Assembly: GCA_021442155.1 (NCBI GenBank)
Contig: CM038228.1
Coordinates: 86,134,114-86,198,113, forward strand
Direction of reading: 5' to 3'
DNA: 64,000 nucleotides
Origin: Cymbidium sinense
Taxonomy: Eukaryota > Streptophyta > Magnoliopsida > Asparagales > Orchidaceae
Of the stretch, positions 36,343 to 49,111 are shown piece after piece. The first letter of the stretch is position 1. The number at the start of each line of letters is the position of its first letter. The notes under the pieces are model-generated. The model was not told the DNA's origin, did no database searches, and saw only the letters and a program-made list of their open reading frames with translations. Made by a program: the position numbers and the translations under genes.

Positions 36343-36569
36343 TTACATACATACTACAATTTTTTATGTATTTATATATCTAACACTTAAAATTTAATTT
36401 TTACATATGTAACACCCTAATCTTCAATATAGCATCAAAAATAGCTTCATCACTCACTTTTTAAAAGAAAAATGTACCTTTTTAAGCATAGGAAAGTGTT
36501 AGATAAGTAAATATCTAATTTTAGGTGTTAGATATGTAAATGCATAAAAATTGTGTGATATGTATGTAA
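36343..36569. mobile_element. MITE with terminal inverted repeats of about 44 bp
   Basis: The left end 'ttacatacatactacaat' and the right end 'attgtgtgatatgtatgtaa' are near-perfect inverted repeats. Pairing continues inward through 'tatatctaacac' and 'gtgttagatatgtaaa'. Total length is about 227 bp with no coding capacity. The flanks share only a short, ambiguous duplication (AGT or GT), so the superfamily is not assigned. The related copies at about 240 and 53660 lack it, which supports insertion as a unit. Confidence 0.75.
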
Positions 36570-36589
36570 GTCTTCCAACAATTTATTAA

Positions 36590-37065
36590 TCTTCCACATC
36601 AATGGAATATGCAACTCCTAAAATAATACACTAGGCAATATCATTTTGGAGAAAAATGGGGTTAACACCTCCTTTATCATAATGAAAATTCACATTCATT
36701 GTCATTATCTTTATCATTGACATTATTATAATATGACCTTGAGTTTAAATATGAAATTTTTTATAAACTACTCACTCTATGATAAACTAGGGATGGATAA
36801 ATCTCATATTTATTTTCACCAATAGCTTTTTAAAGTTAATGATTCTTCTTCTGACAAAAACATATAATCATGAGTTTATATGGATGTAATCTTGTAAAAA
36901 AAATCTATGACAATGGCTCTTAATGCAGCTTTGTAAGACAAATCCACAAAAGTGTGCAACATTTGAATCACAAATATATGATAACAATTTTATTTTAAAG
37001 AAAAAATGAGTGAAGATTGCCATCTATTAATAAATAACAAATTATTTAAAATTGTTATTTAACTA
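36590..37065. repeat. Repeat block R2, copy 2 (left part)
   Basis: It matches 240-750 base by base with small indels, including 'ggggttaacacctcctttat' and 'gcagctttgtaagacaaat'. It is cut at AACTA (37061-37065) by the solo LTR and continues at 43786. Confidence 0.75.
37061..37065. repeat. Target site duplication AACTA (left)
   Basis: AACTA lies next to TGTTGACC at 37066 and recurs at 43786-43790 right after ...CACCACA. The uninterrupted site is seen at 747-751 (CACTA) and 53337-53341 (TAGTT, i.e. AACTA reversed). Confidence 0.92.
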
Positions 37066-40000
37066 TGTTGACCTCACTTTTGAGTGAGGATTAATCTTCT
37101 TCATCTTAGATCTAGGAACCTTCTAGACGCTTGGATTTCCTTAGTGTTTGGACACTTCTACTAATTAAGAAAACACTAAATTTAAGTTTAGAGACTTAGA
37201 GGGCATAACCCTAAGCTTAGACTCCACCTTAGGACAAATAGGTTTCACCTTTCCTATGTCCTAAACCAAAACTCATACCTATTCACTCATCCAAACTTAA
37301 GATCATGTAAATGGAGCTAAACTGACATCAAATTTAATTTTTTAATCCAAGCTCTAAGCCAAATTAACTTGGATCTTAACCCAAGTTAACTCCACCATAA
37401 TCTTATGAATCAATTTAAACCCATTCAAAGCAACTAGGTCCAATTTGATTTTCTCAATCACTTCAACTATTGATTAGATCATTTCAAGCCACCTCAACAC
37501 TTGCAATCAAGCCAATGAACCAAAGGAAGGGGACCCAAGTTAACCTATCTAATCGAAAGGGTTCAAATGAGACAAAACTTAATTAAGCCCAAATCAATTG
37601 TAATCAAAGCCACCAATCAATTTCAAATTTATTATTAAACACACCACAACCATCCATAACCCTGGGTCCAAGTTGGTTAAAGTCACTTGACCCAAAGTGA
37701 CCTAAAAGGAGTAATTGAACCAAACTCCAATTATCATTGGGTCAAACCACCTAACCAATCCTTCATTAATGATTGTAGGTCATTATTGAACACTCCATTA
37801 TAATCAATTGAACCGAATCAAGCCAATTGGATCCTTTGACCCAAGTTGACCCAATTTGACCTTATGGGTAAAATTAAACCAAATCAAATCTTGGATCAAG
37901 TTAGTTGAAACCAATGCTTATAACCAATCACCAATTCAATATTAAACATAATCCAACCTTCAATTAAACCCAATCTGGTCAACCAAACCCAAATATCCAA
38001 CTTAGTCCAATTTGACTTAAATTGTCAAATTGAACAATATCATTCCATAATCCAAATTAATGCAAATCAACCATTCCAATCAATCACCAATGATCAATTA
38101 AACATAGACCTAACATCTCAAGCCAATTTGGCAAATTTGGTCTAATTGGTCAACATGACCCATTTGACCCAAATTGAATCATATGAGCCAAATCCAAATT
38201 TAACCCAAATTGAATCAAACCAATTGCACTCATTCACTCCAAATGACCAATTAAACTCACCCAAGACATCACTTTGACCCAATTTGATCAAAGTGGTCAG
38301 CTTAGTCCAACTTAACCCATTTGACTCATATGAGTCAAATTGAGCTAAACCAAACCAAATTAAACTCAAATTCAACCAAACTTGGCATAACTCATCCTTA
38401 GGTCACCATGGGCCTACCCAAGTGGGCCCAACCCATGGTGAACCTAGTTTCAGTCAAACCCATTGAATCAAGCTACTAAAATGGGATAAAATCTCCATTT
38501 GGAAGGGTTCTCCACCCCCTTACCCTATGACATCTATCTTTGGCTCTTCTTGGATAAGAGGACCACCCCAACCTAACTCAAAGTTGTTGTTCAACCTTGG
38601 CCAAGAGAGGGTGAGTTCACGCATGGGCATCCATTGGTCCAGGGGAGAGTGTACACCTCATGCAATCACTACACTCCCTCAGTCTCTCACCCTTAGCCAC
38701 CTCAATAGTCCCATGCCATCTTCGGCCACCAACCCCGGCTGGACAATTGCCAAAGGATGAATCATTCCCAACCCTTTTTAGGAGGAGTATTCTCCTCCCC
38801 ATCAATTCAAACTGAGCACAGAGCATCACTAGAGCATTCCACATAATCCCATACCTTCTCCTGAGCTTCTTGTGCACTCCACCGTCAGCGAGACCAGCTC
38901 CGGATCGAACCCGAGAGCTCCAACCATCCAAACATTTTAAACCTCCACCAAACTCAAATTAACTCTTTCCACACCTTCACCTCCATCCGATGAGCCAAAA
39001 TGAATCGTTTCCCCAACGATTCAACTACTAGAAGATGTCCCAAGACCAACATTGGTGAGCTTTGAGGCGGAGTTTGGTCCACATAGCAATCAACGGGGAG
39101 GCCTCATGATCTTCTCAGCAGGACATCATCTCTTCAAGACGAAGCTACCTCTATTAGTGGACTACTGGTCTATAGCTCCGGCAAGTTAAAAATCTAGCAA
39201 CTATAGCTTTGACCCCTAGGTGTTGATATTTTTTGAAGTGAATCATGTTTTAGTATGATCTCCACCGTCGAACGAGCTTTGACCCCTAGCTTTAGATTTA
39301 TTCCCTAATCATTTTGGAGTCAATTTCACCATCGAATGAGTTTCAGTGAGCTCAGATCGAGCCATGGAAGGTAGATGATGTCCATCTTCTAGCACTCGTG
39401 GGATGACGGATCATCGATTATTCATTTCGTGTGATTAGAACAGACGACCCCTCATTAATCACATTAAAAAAATTTGATTTAATCCCTTTGAAAAAATGGG
39501 ATTAATCTCACCATCCGATCCTAGATCAAATGGTTTGAGATGAAATCCCATCCGTCGATTGAGTTAGTCGTGTTGGACAATTTAAGTGACCAATACCACG
39601 ACAGCGGAAAGCATCGTTAGCATCCTCATGGAGCTATAGTTTACGGTTAATTAGGCTTTAAAATATAATTAAATGGTCATAACTTCAAAAATCATAACTA
39701 ATTGTAGATTTTATAAACCCATTTTGGAATGGTTGGATAAAGGAGAACTTAATAAAATTAAAATTCATAATTTATGCCTAGTGAGCAATGCTTAATAAAT
39801 GTTTGAAGCTAATTACATTAATTAAGGTTAAATTACTTGGTGAACTAATTCTAAATTTAGTGGGATACTTCTTTTGGATGTCCTCTACCTCCCATAATTT
39901 TCTTGGAATTATTTATCATGAGATTTAAAGAATTTAGAATTTCAATTCTAATTACCCTCTTTAATCAATTAAATAATTATTAAATAGGTGAACAATAAAA

Positions 40001-43000
40001 AAATTAAATAATTAATAATAATTAATCATTGTGGATAGTGGGAACAATAAGGAGAAATAATTAGGCCCCCTTTCCTAATTATTTTTCCAAGTGCATTTTC
40101 TTGAGAGGGTTAATTATCTTGTTTAATAATTAGGGAATAACTAGGAAAATTAATGATAACGTAAAAAATCAAACAAAATTAATAATTGGTTCATATAAAT
40201 TATACATAATCTATTAATTTCTCTTTACGTGTTTAATAACATAAGTCATTAAAAAAATTATGATTAACCATTGGTATGGGAAAATCATAAAAGTATTTAA
40301 CTTAGATTCTCTCTTTCTTTAATCTAATTAACTCTTAAGCATGAGCCTAACTGCATTAGATTCCTTTTACAAATTTTACAAATTGAAGGCTCGTGATCAA
40401 GTAGTTAGTTAAATTTAAAAAGTTTAGGAAAGGGTAATTAAATTGATGTGCTTAATGGTTTGAACTTAATCAACTAGTAAAATCCATTTAATTTCTTTCT
40501 TTCCATATATCAAATCACCAACATGGGATAGGATAAATACTAAGTATCATATCTCCTCTTTAGGTTTTAATAACTCAAATATCAAAATCAAATCTTATAT
40601 AAAAACTTTGGTTAGTCTTAAGGAATATTTATTTGGCTTCATTGTCCTCAGGACTTAATATAATTGAGTATGTTATGTGGTGATATTTAATTACTTCTTT
40701 TAGTCATTATAAATTTGCATGTCATTTGTTTCACATGTTCATATTTTCAAAAGAAAAAAATTAAAAGAATATGATTACATTTTTAAGTTACACATGTTGG
40801 ATAAATACTATTATATGGTATTATCACTAATAAATTCTAAATTCTTTTTTAAAACTATAAGATAATGATGAATAAGAATGTATAATTTAAGTTAATGTTG
40901 GCTATAAATGTTTAATAAAGTTTCCATTTAGTTATAATTTAAAGATACTAAAGGATTATTTTGTTTTCATGGTTCATGTGCATGTTTACATGTGTTTGAG
41001 TTAAGTATATAGTTTGGACATCCCGAGAATAGGAGGCTTTAAGTATCCCTAAGGAGATCTTAGATAATCTCACTTTCTAATTTTACAATACATACTTATT
41101 TAATTTCATTATGCATGTACTAAAATTTGAGATAAAATTTTACTTTACATGAACAAAATATTTGCTTTTATATAACCTTTGTATGATTTTTATTTTTACG
41201 CTTCTACATATGTTTACAAATATTTAAGTTGGAAAGTATATAGTTTGGACATTAGAGGCTTTAAGTTAAGGAGGTCTAATATCTTTTCACGTTTAAAAAC
41301 ATACTTGCTTAAATCTCTAATACATGTCAGATATGTTTAAAATGAAATATTTCTTTTCTACTAAATTCAAGCATTAATGATCATCGCATTAATATAAATG
41401 TATGCATGTACAAATATGTATAAATCAAATACAACAATAAAATGGGGAGTGCTATTGATGATGAAAAGAAATAGTAGAATGTTATTCATGTAATGGTGAC
41501 TCAATTTTATTAATTATAAGATGCCTTCAATGTTTAAATAAGATTTTTTAAAATTAATCTCAAATTAGGCTTAAGGAAATGTTTATAAATGGTTCACTAA
41601 AGAAACCAAAGTCATAGTAATAAACATTTAGAAAATAACTTAGGCTAGGGATGAAGGGGGTCAAACCTCTTTCTTCTCTTCATAATTAAGTAGCATCAAA
41701 TGAAAAAGAAATAAAATTAAAATTAATCAATTCATTTAAGATTTGAAGTGAAACCTCCCCTAATCTTTAACTTAAACAAGTCTAAACTTTAGACAATCAT
41801 ATGCTTAAAGCTTAATCAAGACACACCATACTAAACCTTAGCACCCACATTAGAATGCTAAGTCACTGATTCTAGTATTAGGTTAGCGTATGTTATGGTG
41901 ATATGTTTTATTTTGTCATGTAATATATTAGAGTGGATGTTAAGGTTGTTTGCGACTAGATGTTATTATTAGCTTAATGATATCTTTAGGAGATTGTGCT
42001 AAAGGAGCCATTGCAATAATAAATAAAAAAAATATTTTTTGCTTACAGGTGCTGCTTATGCCCCTAAGTATAATTCAATTAGGACAAGTGGGCTTGGTTA
42101 CCCAAGTGCATGGTGCTAAGTCCTAATATGTGAAATATAATTGCTTGGCTTATATGTTCATTTAACTAATGTCTATTTTGTTGATGTAGTTAGACTTTAT
42201 TTTTCTTAAACATGTAATTTTACAATAGGATTAGGATTAATGCTACCGGGTTTAGGATGAGCAGTGGCTAGAAGGCAAAGACCAAGGAGGTCTTGTGAAT
42301 CTGAAACTAATGGAATGCAAAGGAGAAATGAAGAATAAGAGATTAAAGACCTCAGCATTTATTTTATTTGTAAAATTTTTTTTGGATATTACCCAACTTT
42401 TTTCTTTTCAAGGTGCACTTAATTAAACCTCATCGACTTCTTATTGTTTTATGAAACTCAAATGTTTGATTATTGTATTTAGTTTGCATAAATGATATGC
42501 TTTTCATAGATTTCTTAAAGTGTGATGATTTGAAGTGTAGCTTGGATGTGGTAGTCTCTTTAGGATAAAATTAAATTTTCTATCATTACTAAAATTCATA
42601 ACTAAATTTTAATATAACTCATGACCTCACATTAAAACTTAGGTTTATAATCAAGATAAATAAAAGATTTAGAAACCCTTTAGCTAAATGTTGTAAGTTA
42701 TTACACCATGCATTTCATATTATGCCAATCTTTAATAGGGAGGGTCTCCAATATTGCATAATAGGGGATATGCTTGACCTATCATGGTAATCCTTTGTAG
42801 TGGAGAACACCTACTCCAATTGATTTTTCCCATGACTTAATTTCATTATGCATATAGGCATAACTGTCCCAAGCCTTAGTCCAAACGAATGTGTTAAAAT
42901 GGTTTAAAAAGTTGTAAATTTTGGCATTAGTTTAAGTAATGCTTTCATGTCAATCATATTATAGTCTCTTAGAGAGTGAGTTTAAGATTCTAGATTCCTT

Positions 43001-43785
43001 CTTAATTAAATAATAGCATATCTATCTTGTATTTATATAAGACCGCTTTTTTTAAAGATAGGAGGTATTAGCTAGCCTAGGAGGAAACCATTATATCCCA
43101 ATTTCCCAATTAGACTTAAGCATCTAGCTTGTGTTAAAGCATTTTAGATTTAGGTTCAGGCTACTTATTTCCCTCAGACCATGAGTATAAGTCCTCATCT
43201 CTTAAGGCATTTCCACAATCTTGTGTTGCTGGACAATAAACCATGTCATTCTAATAAATTCCAATTTAAACAAAAATAAATTTTCTATTTTAAAAATATA
43301 AATCCTCATTATAGGGTAGATTGAAGCACTTACTAGGCTTCCTAGTATCATGAGTGTTTCCTACTTATTCTCCTTTGGAACCCATAAATAAGTCTTCCTA
43401 TTTGAACTTTCCCCATTTGATTTATGAAAATACATAATCCTTTAGTTTAATTTTGAAATCTTAGAGATACATATTGACTACTTTAATTGAGAATATTTTT
43501 AGAAAATTCCTATTTCTTAAGATGTGATTAACTATGGGAGCTTCCATGGGAACTAAAGAACCGATATAAAATAAACCGCTTTACTTCTCCATATAAAGTA
43601 GGAAAATATCTCTAGTATAATCAGACCGCCTTTAAGAGTTCTTATCAGGTGATTAGGTATATTATATGGTGATGTTTCTATCTTCCGAGATAGTATATCA
43701 TGCCTTAATGCCGCACCTAATCACTTTAATAAGAATCCCCTAAGTTCTGCATGGTGTTCCTACCACTCCAAATTAAAACACCACA
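37066..43785 (-). mobile_element. Solo LTR, 6.7 kb, of the large Tat-like family
   Basis: TG...CA termini (TGTTGACCTCAC... and ...AACACCACA) with a perfect 5-bp duplication AACTA. It is colinear with 14484-22009 along its length, including the TTGACC-rich zone (about 37480-38400) and the 'acaggtgct...atgcccctaagtata' landmark near 42045. There is no internal region, as expected after recombination between two LTRs of one element. It is more diverged from the other two LTRs than they are from each other. The minus strand is assigned by analogy with the left LTR of the large element. ORFs inside, such as 38617-38931, are chance readings. Confidence 0.9.
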
Positions 43786-43978
43786 AACTATTTTATATTT
43801 TAAGAAAAGATTTCATCTTATCATTTTTCTTTCGTCGTATATATATAGTTAAATACAATAAACACTTAAACATAAATATTTACTTAACTAACAACTAAAT
43901 ACATTAAAATATTTATCATTAATTTTTTAAGTGAAATACACCCTTACAAAAGTAAAAAATGCTATATTTGTGAATATC
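43786..43978. repeat. R2 (end) and R3, copy 2, after the solo LTR
   Basis: It begins with the AACTA duplication, then 'ttttatattttaagaaaagatttcatcttatc' as in copy 1 (around 752-790), a short TA tract, and R3 sequence ending 'tttgtgaatatc'. It shows R2 and R3 contiguous, without the large Tat-like element that separates them in copy 1. Confidence 0.7.
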
Positions 43979-45430
43979 TCATAGCTTTCATTGAAAGTTT
44001 AATATCATCAACCGATGTTTAATATCTTATTCTAAAAAAATAATTTTGATCTTCATTCTTAATGCACTTCACTTGAACTAAACCTTTACTTCTTCTTTCT
44101 TCTTGTTTGGTTAACTTATGAATACATCTTTCACCCACTTTAGATTTAATCTATTATATGGATTACTAAATACCAAATTCTTTAAGTCATATATTACTTG
44201 TTTAGAATCACTATAGGTCACTTTATATCTTTCTTAATTTTTTGAGCTTTTACATTTAAATTAATTTTTAGAGTGAAATATTTTATTTTTGATCTTTTAT
44301 CTCATATTTTGACTTCACCATCAACTTCTTTTTTTCCTAATGAGGTGTTTTTCGTTTGATTCTCCAAGCACACTTTTTTGCAACTTACTTAATATAACTT
44401 TTTATTTTTCTCACATAATATTAGCTTTTTAATGCACATCCTAAATGTTAAGATCTTATAGTTTATTCTTAAAAATAATTCTATTTTTCTTCAAGTACCC
44501 CATCGATCCTAGGATAATGTCTTATTTTATTTTTTTAACTTTCAATCTTTCACCTTAAAATTTAAAACTAGTAGTTGATCTTAGATAGTTAAATTTCCAC
44601 TCAAAATATCCTTATAATCCCTGCAATCTAAATGACTGCTATTCACTAAAAGAAAATAATCAATCTACACTTTAGTAGGTTCATTCTTATAAGTGATAAT
44701 ATGTTCCTTTTTTTTTCTTAAATAAAGTATTAATAATTACAAAATCAGAAGTCAAATCAAATTCTAATATAGTTTCATTAGTCACTCTAAATTCATAGCC
44801 ATCATGATTATTTTTAAAATCTTTTATTATTTTATAATATGTCCATTTAGATATATTCTAATAAATACTCTTTCTTAAAGAGGTACCCTTTGTATTAATC
44901 CTTTTGAGTCATTCTAAATTTTATTTAAACATACATCCAAACTTACTTGAGGAGCATAAACACTTACAATATTAATAATCTTAGCATCATTAGTAATATT
45001 TAAAGCTATAATTCTTCTATTGCTAATTTTATTAATTTTCATAATATTATTCTTTAAACTCTTATATATATATAGCCACACTTACACTATTTCTAGTATG
45101 ACTCCTATGTGAATATCAAAATTTATAACCTAAATTAGTAATCTCCTAGCTTTTTTTCCTAAGCCATTTATTTTATTGAATACATAATATCTATGAACCA
45201 TAATATCTATAAAAAAAGTACATATATTATAAATTTCTATTTGAATTCTAATTTCATAGACTCTTGTTTAAATTAATGTAGGAACTCTTATTTATTTAAT
45301 ACTACATGTAGTGCTGCATGAGCTTTACACACTTTTCATTAATCATGCGCTTTCAAGGGATATCCTAGCCTTGAGACAATGTATTAAAAGATTAATGTCA
45401 AGTTTTTTTTTTACAAGTTTTACGTTAACT
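43979..45430 (-). pseudogene. RTE-type LINE remnant, copy B
   Basis: The sister of the remnant at 22267-23580, slightly longer. On the minus strand it keeps endonuclease traces (MVHR near 45200), the block Y-A-P-Q-V near 44955-44940 typical of RTE endonucleases, a V-L-G-E-S-N-E-K block near 44365, and 'GLVQVKCIKNEDQN' near 44080-44040, which lies before the RT domain in the RTE family. RT itself is absent. It is heavily interrupted. Its 3' boundary (43979) is at the same R3 base as copy A, so both came from one inserted ancestor. Confidence 0.7.
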
Positions 45431-45550
45431 ATCAAATACTTAATGTAACCCATCACTTTTTTTATTCGGGCATGTAACCCAAGAATGGCAATGTTTTTCT
45501 AGTTATCTCCTTAAATTAAAAAATTTTAAAAATTTTGATTATGGCTTTTC

Positions 45551-46170
45551 AAAACTCAAACTAGCTCAATGGATCAAATTTAGTTATTTGTATAGGCTTT
45601 CTTGGACCTAGACCAAATCGATCAAAGAATCAACTGTATGATTTGGTTAGTTAGTCTAGCCCAATTTGATTTTTTAAAACATAGGTTGTTGGAAAATAAA
45701 GGTAATGAAATTGATCATAATTGTTTGCAAATAATTAAATTGAAAGAAAATTTTGAGTAAATTAATATATGTCATCTTATAAAAGTTTTCATTAACTGAT
45801 TACTAAATAGCCAATTTTGATACATATAATATATATTAATGTGTATGAGATCAATATCTTTTCTTATATTATGGTGACAAATAAACTTTAATGTGATAGA
45901 GGTAAAATAATTATAAAAATTTACTCAAAGGCTTATTTTAATTTTTCATACTTATTAAAAATATTATAAAGAAAGTTATAGTATTCTAAAGCATGAATTT
46001 CCCACAATAATTATATGAAATTTCATGCAAATTTTATTTTTTATTCATACTTAATAATGGCAGCTGATCATATAATAATTTTCATACATTGTAAATCAAG
46101 ATTTAGGGACTTATAATCAAGTTTGGGTGTTACAAAATTTAGCGAGATCAAGAGTTGAGTTACAAAAGAT
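45551..46170. repeat. Repeat blocks R1 and R4, copy 3
   Basis: It matches 23709-24240, with one extra segment (about 45915-46030) and a small deletion in R1. No gene. Confidence 0.6.
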
Positions 46171-46171
46171 T

Positions 46172-46520
46172 TTAAAATAATAACAACAATAATAATAACA
46201 AAAACAAGCCTATATCCCACTAGGTGTGGCTAGCTATATAAATCCTTTTTTTTTCATTGTGTCATATTAAATGTCATGTTCTTATTTAATTCTAATAAAT
46301 TTAGGTAATTTTTTATACTTTCCAACCAAGTCTTTTAAGTCTTCCCTCCTTTTTTTTAACATAGTTAATCTAATACATTTCAGTTATCAAGCAACCGACG
46401 CTTTTAAGTGACTAAATGATATGAGATGAATCTCTCTATTCTTATCAACACTTGACTTAACCTTTTAATGTATATATTTATTTCATATTTTCTCTAAGTG
46501 AATTACAAATAAGAATGTAC
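46172..46520 (-). mobile_element. Probable RTE LINE or Au-like SINE 3' tail
   Basis: On the plus strand it opens with mixed AAT/AAC trinucleotides, then 'caagcctatatcccactagg' and 'tgtggctagctatataaatcc'. This matches the widespread plant tail 'caagcc.tatcccacta...gg.tcggctacatg.atcc', which ends RTE-type LINEs and Au SINEs and is read here on the minus strand. The remainder to about 46520 is weaker. The body type (LINE or SINE) cannot be decided. Confidence 0.45.
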
Positions 46521-47469
46521 ATTCATCCTACATCATACAACATAAGGATGAATATCAGTGTTGGAAACATGAAAATAAGTATGCAGATAATCATTTGTAA
46601 TTTTCACTTGGCAATTAGACACATTAATAAAAGTATAGTGTATTGGGCAATGACTTGAAGAATGAATAATATAAAAACAAATTGAAAATGATATGACTGA
46701 GAAAGAAGACTAAGTGTTGGCATGAAAAAAATCATAAATTTTATAAAATAATTATTTCTTGTAATATTACTTTTTAATCTATAATAAATGTCATTGATAG
46801 CAATCATATGGAACCTTATCTTCAATTTTGTAGAAAAAGAATATCTCCTATTTGTATATATGAACCACCATTTTAGATCCCTTATTATATGTGGATGCAA
46901 CTATAGAAGTATTTGAATAAGGTGGTTCTGAGAACACAATTAAATGGTGAAATGCACTTGAAAGAAGAGGCTAAAACTAATGAATTTGTGTAATAAGTCC
47001 AACAAAAATGGTTAATGATACATTAAACATTCATTTAACGACTACATAGCAATCACTAAAAAAATCAAACATATGATACTTTCTAATTTGTATCATATAA
47101 TAACATTGTCTAGTGAATTTAATTTCGTAATAAAACATGTGTATTCATTGTTGCAAAATGTTTAATTTAGGTATTAAATGAATGCTAATATTAGAGCATC
47201 AATTTTGTAAATTAATTAAACATAATAAATTTAATAAAACAAGATGCCTAATTGAGTATGCATATAACAAAGTTATCAAACTGAATGACTTGATAAGAAT
47301 GTGCTACTTGGTACCCTAGATTTATAAACTTAATATTTATGTAGCTCTTCAAAACATGTTCTTGAAGTGATGCCAAATATCTGTGTATGTCGGGTGATGA
47401 ATTGAATTTTAGTTAGACATTTGGCATTAGTGTTATCACAGACACACACACATACACGACGCCGCACAC

Positions 47470-47509
<40 letters not shown>

Positions 47510-48565
47510 TTAATTTACATTGATTATTTATGCGGAATAAATTTTAATTGTACTATTCATTTTTTAGGCAATATATTATAACTTAAGGATATTTTAATTG
47601 TATCTTATAGATTAAGTAAAAAGCTATACAATACAAGTAACATATCTTCAAGTTATAATATATTTGTCTAAAAAATGCATAGTATAACTAAAATTTATTT
47701 TTTTACAAAATTAAATAATCAATGAATGAATGACTTGGTATGTCTTGATGTGTGAGATCTTGCAATGGATAAACTTTAAGTCCGAGATTGAAAAAGCCCT
47801 TGCCTAAATAGTTATGGTAGGTGCAGTGATTGGATATCTAAGCTTATGTTTAATTGTTATGAAGTATTACTCTTTAGGATTAGTTTGGAATGTAGCACAA
47901 ATGCAATATTTTAACATGATAGTTTTGCTAGCAGAAATGCAAAACATAAGACTTACCACGCCTCTATCAAACATAACATTTACAAATTTACTACTTTAAA
48001 GACTAGCTTGTGGTTGTTCTTACATCCTTGAATAGTTTCTTGTCAATTTTATGATGAGTTCGCAAATATACTTGGTTTAATGAAAAAAAAGGTGACATCC
48101 TCCAATCTCACCTTAAGACCTAAACATATTGGTTTATTAGTTTAGTAAACTAATAAACTAGCTTTATTAAACAAATGAAGCTTTTCAAAATACATAAGAT
48201 TTACTACTAAATATACTTGGTATGATTAATCTCATTTATAATTATAGTTATTGACTTATAGTCATAACATCTTCTAATTTTTTTTCCTTTAATGTGATTC
48301 TCATAATATTTCCTATCATTAGGAAAATTATTCTTTTTCAACTTCTTTGATTACTAACTTACTAAAATATTTAACATCTATTAAATCATCCTTTTGATCT
48401 TGGTTTTCAAAATTAGACTTATCGATAAATGCATGGATTCTTCAATTATTAATGCTCTTTTGTTAAATACCCTATAAGTTTTTCTCGAAGATGAATATCC
48501 TATAAATATTATCTCATTTAAGTTAGGATCAAATTTTCATCAAATAGTTTTCTTATTGTTACAAA
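46521..48565. repeat. Unclassified repeat, 3' side of copia integrase, copy 2
   Basis: Much of this matches the reverse complement of about 57010-58430, for example 'tgtgagatcttgcaa', 'gcagaaatgcaaaacata' and 'agtttagtaaactaataaac'. It lies downstream of copia integrase in the copia sense, where RT should be, but I recognise no RT motif, so it is probably 3' internal or LTR sequence. A plus ORF at 47814-47999 and a minus ORF at 46604-46900 have no recognised domain. Confidence 0.5.
47439..47505. repeat. Compound (CA)n and (AT)n microsatellite
   Basis: CA repeats (47439-47454), a short GC-containing interruption, then AT repeats (47473-47505). The inverted copy has the matching (TA)n(TG)n compound tract at 58053-58142, much longer in its TA part. 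Confidence 0.9.
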
Positions 48566-48973
48566 TAAAACTAAAAATATGTAAAAGACATTTGTAATGC
48601 TTTTATCCTCAAGTAATTCATATATTTTCTTATTAAATATAGGTTGACATGATAGATTACATGCAGTATTTATGACCATAGCTTAAAGATATTTAGTTAC
48701 TTTATATTCTTTTAACATTACATAGGTTGCCTTTACCAAGGTCTTTAGTTTTTCTTTCAACTATATTATTCTATTGAGGTGTTTTACGAGAAAATATTAT
48801 AGCCAGTTTAGTTCTTTTAAAAAAAAAAAATTATAAATTTTTTATTTTAAATTCACTTTATGATCACTACGAATTGTGAAAATCAAATAATCTAAACTCT
48901 TTCAAATCCATAAAGCAACCATTCTAAATTTATAAAATGATCATTCCTATGTAAATTAAACTTCACCCAAATA
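48566..48973 (-). pseudogene. Copia integrase fragment, minus strand, copy 2
   Basis: It is nearly identical to 24255-24670 (for example 'ataggttgcctttaccaagg') and the reverse of about 56550-56960. It holds part of the integrase core and the C-terminal side. Just left of it (about 48540-48420) is the reverse complement of 'IIFLGYSS' and 'YRVFNKRALIIEE', the standard block following copia integrase. It is cut at 48973 by the LINE. Confidence 0.7.
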
Positions 48974-49111
48974 TGGATTCATCATTATACTGAAGCCTAG
49001 CCGCCGCCTCGCTTTCTGCAATTTCTCCCATCGTCGTCGTGTGGCTTTCTTGGCTCCCCTTTCATCTGAATGACCCTGGTTGGTTTTCGGTTTGCTTAAC
49101 ATGCGCGCCTA

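Noticed and set aside
38617..38931. 104-codon minus-strand ORF rich in Gly and Arg
   Set aside because: It is inside the solo LTR and is not conserved in the other LTR copies.
46604..46900. 98-codon minus-strand ORF as a host gene
   Set aside because: AT-rich, no domain recognised, within sequence that belongs to the repeated copia-side segment.
47439..47505. CRISPR-like regular repeat
   Set aside because: Simple dinucleotide repeats without spacers; no CRISPR array or cas gene is present anywhere, as expected for plant DNA.
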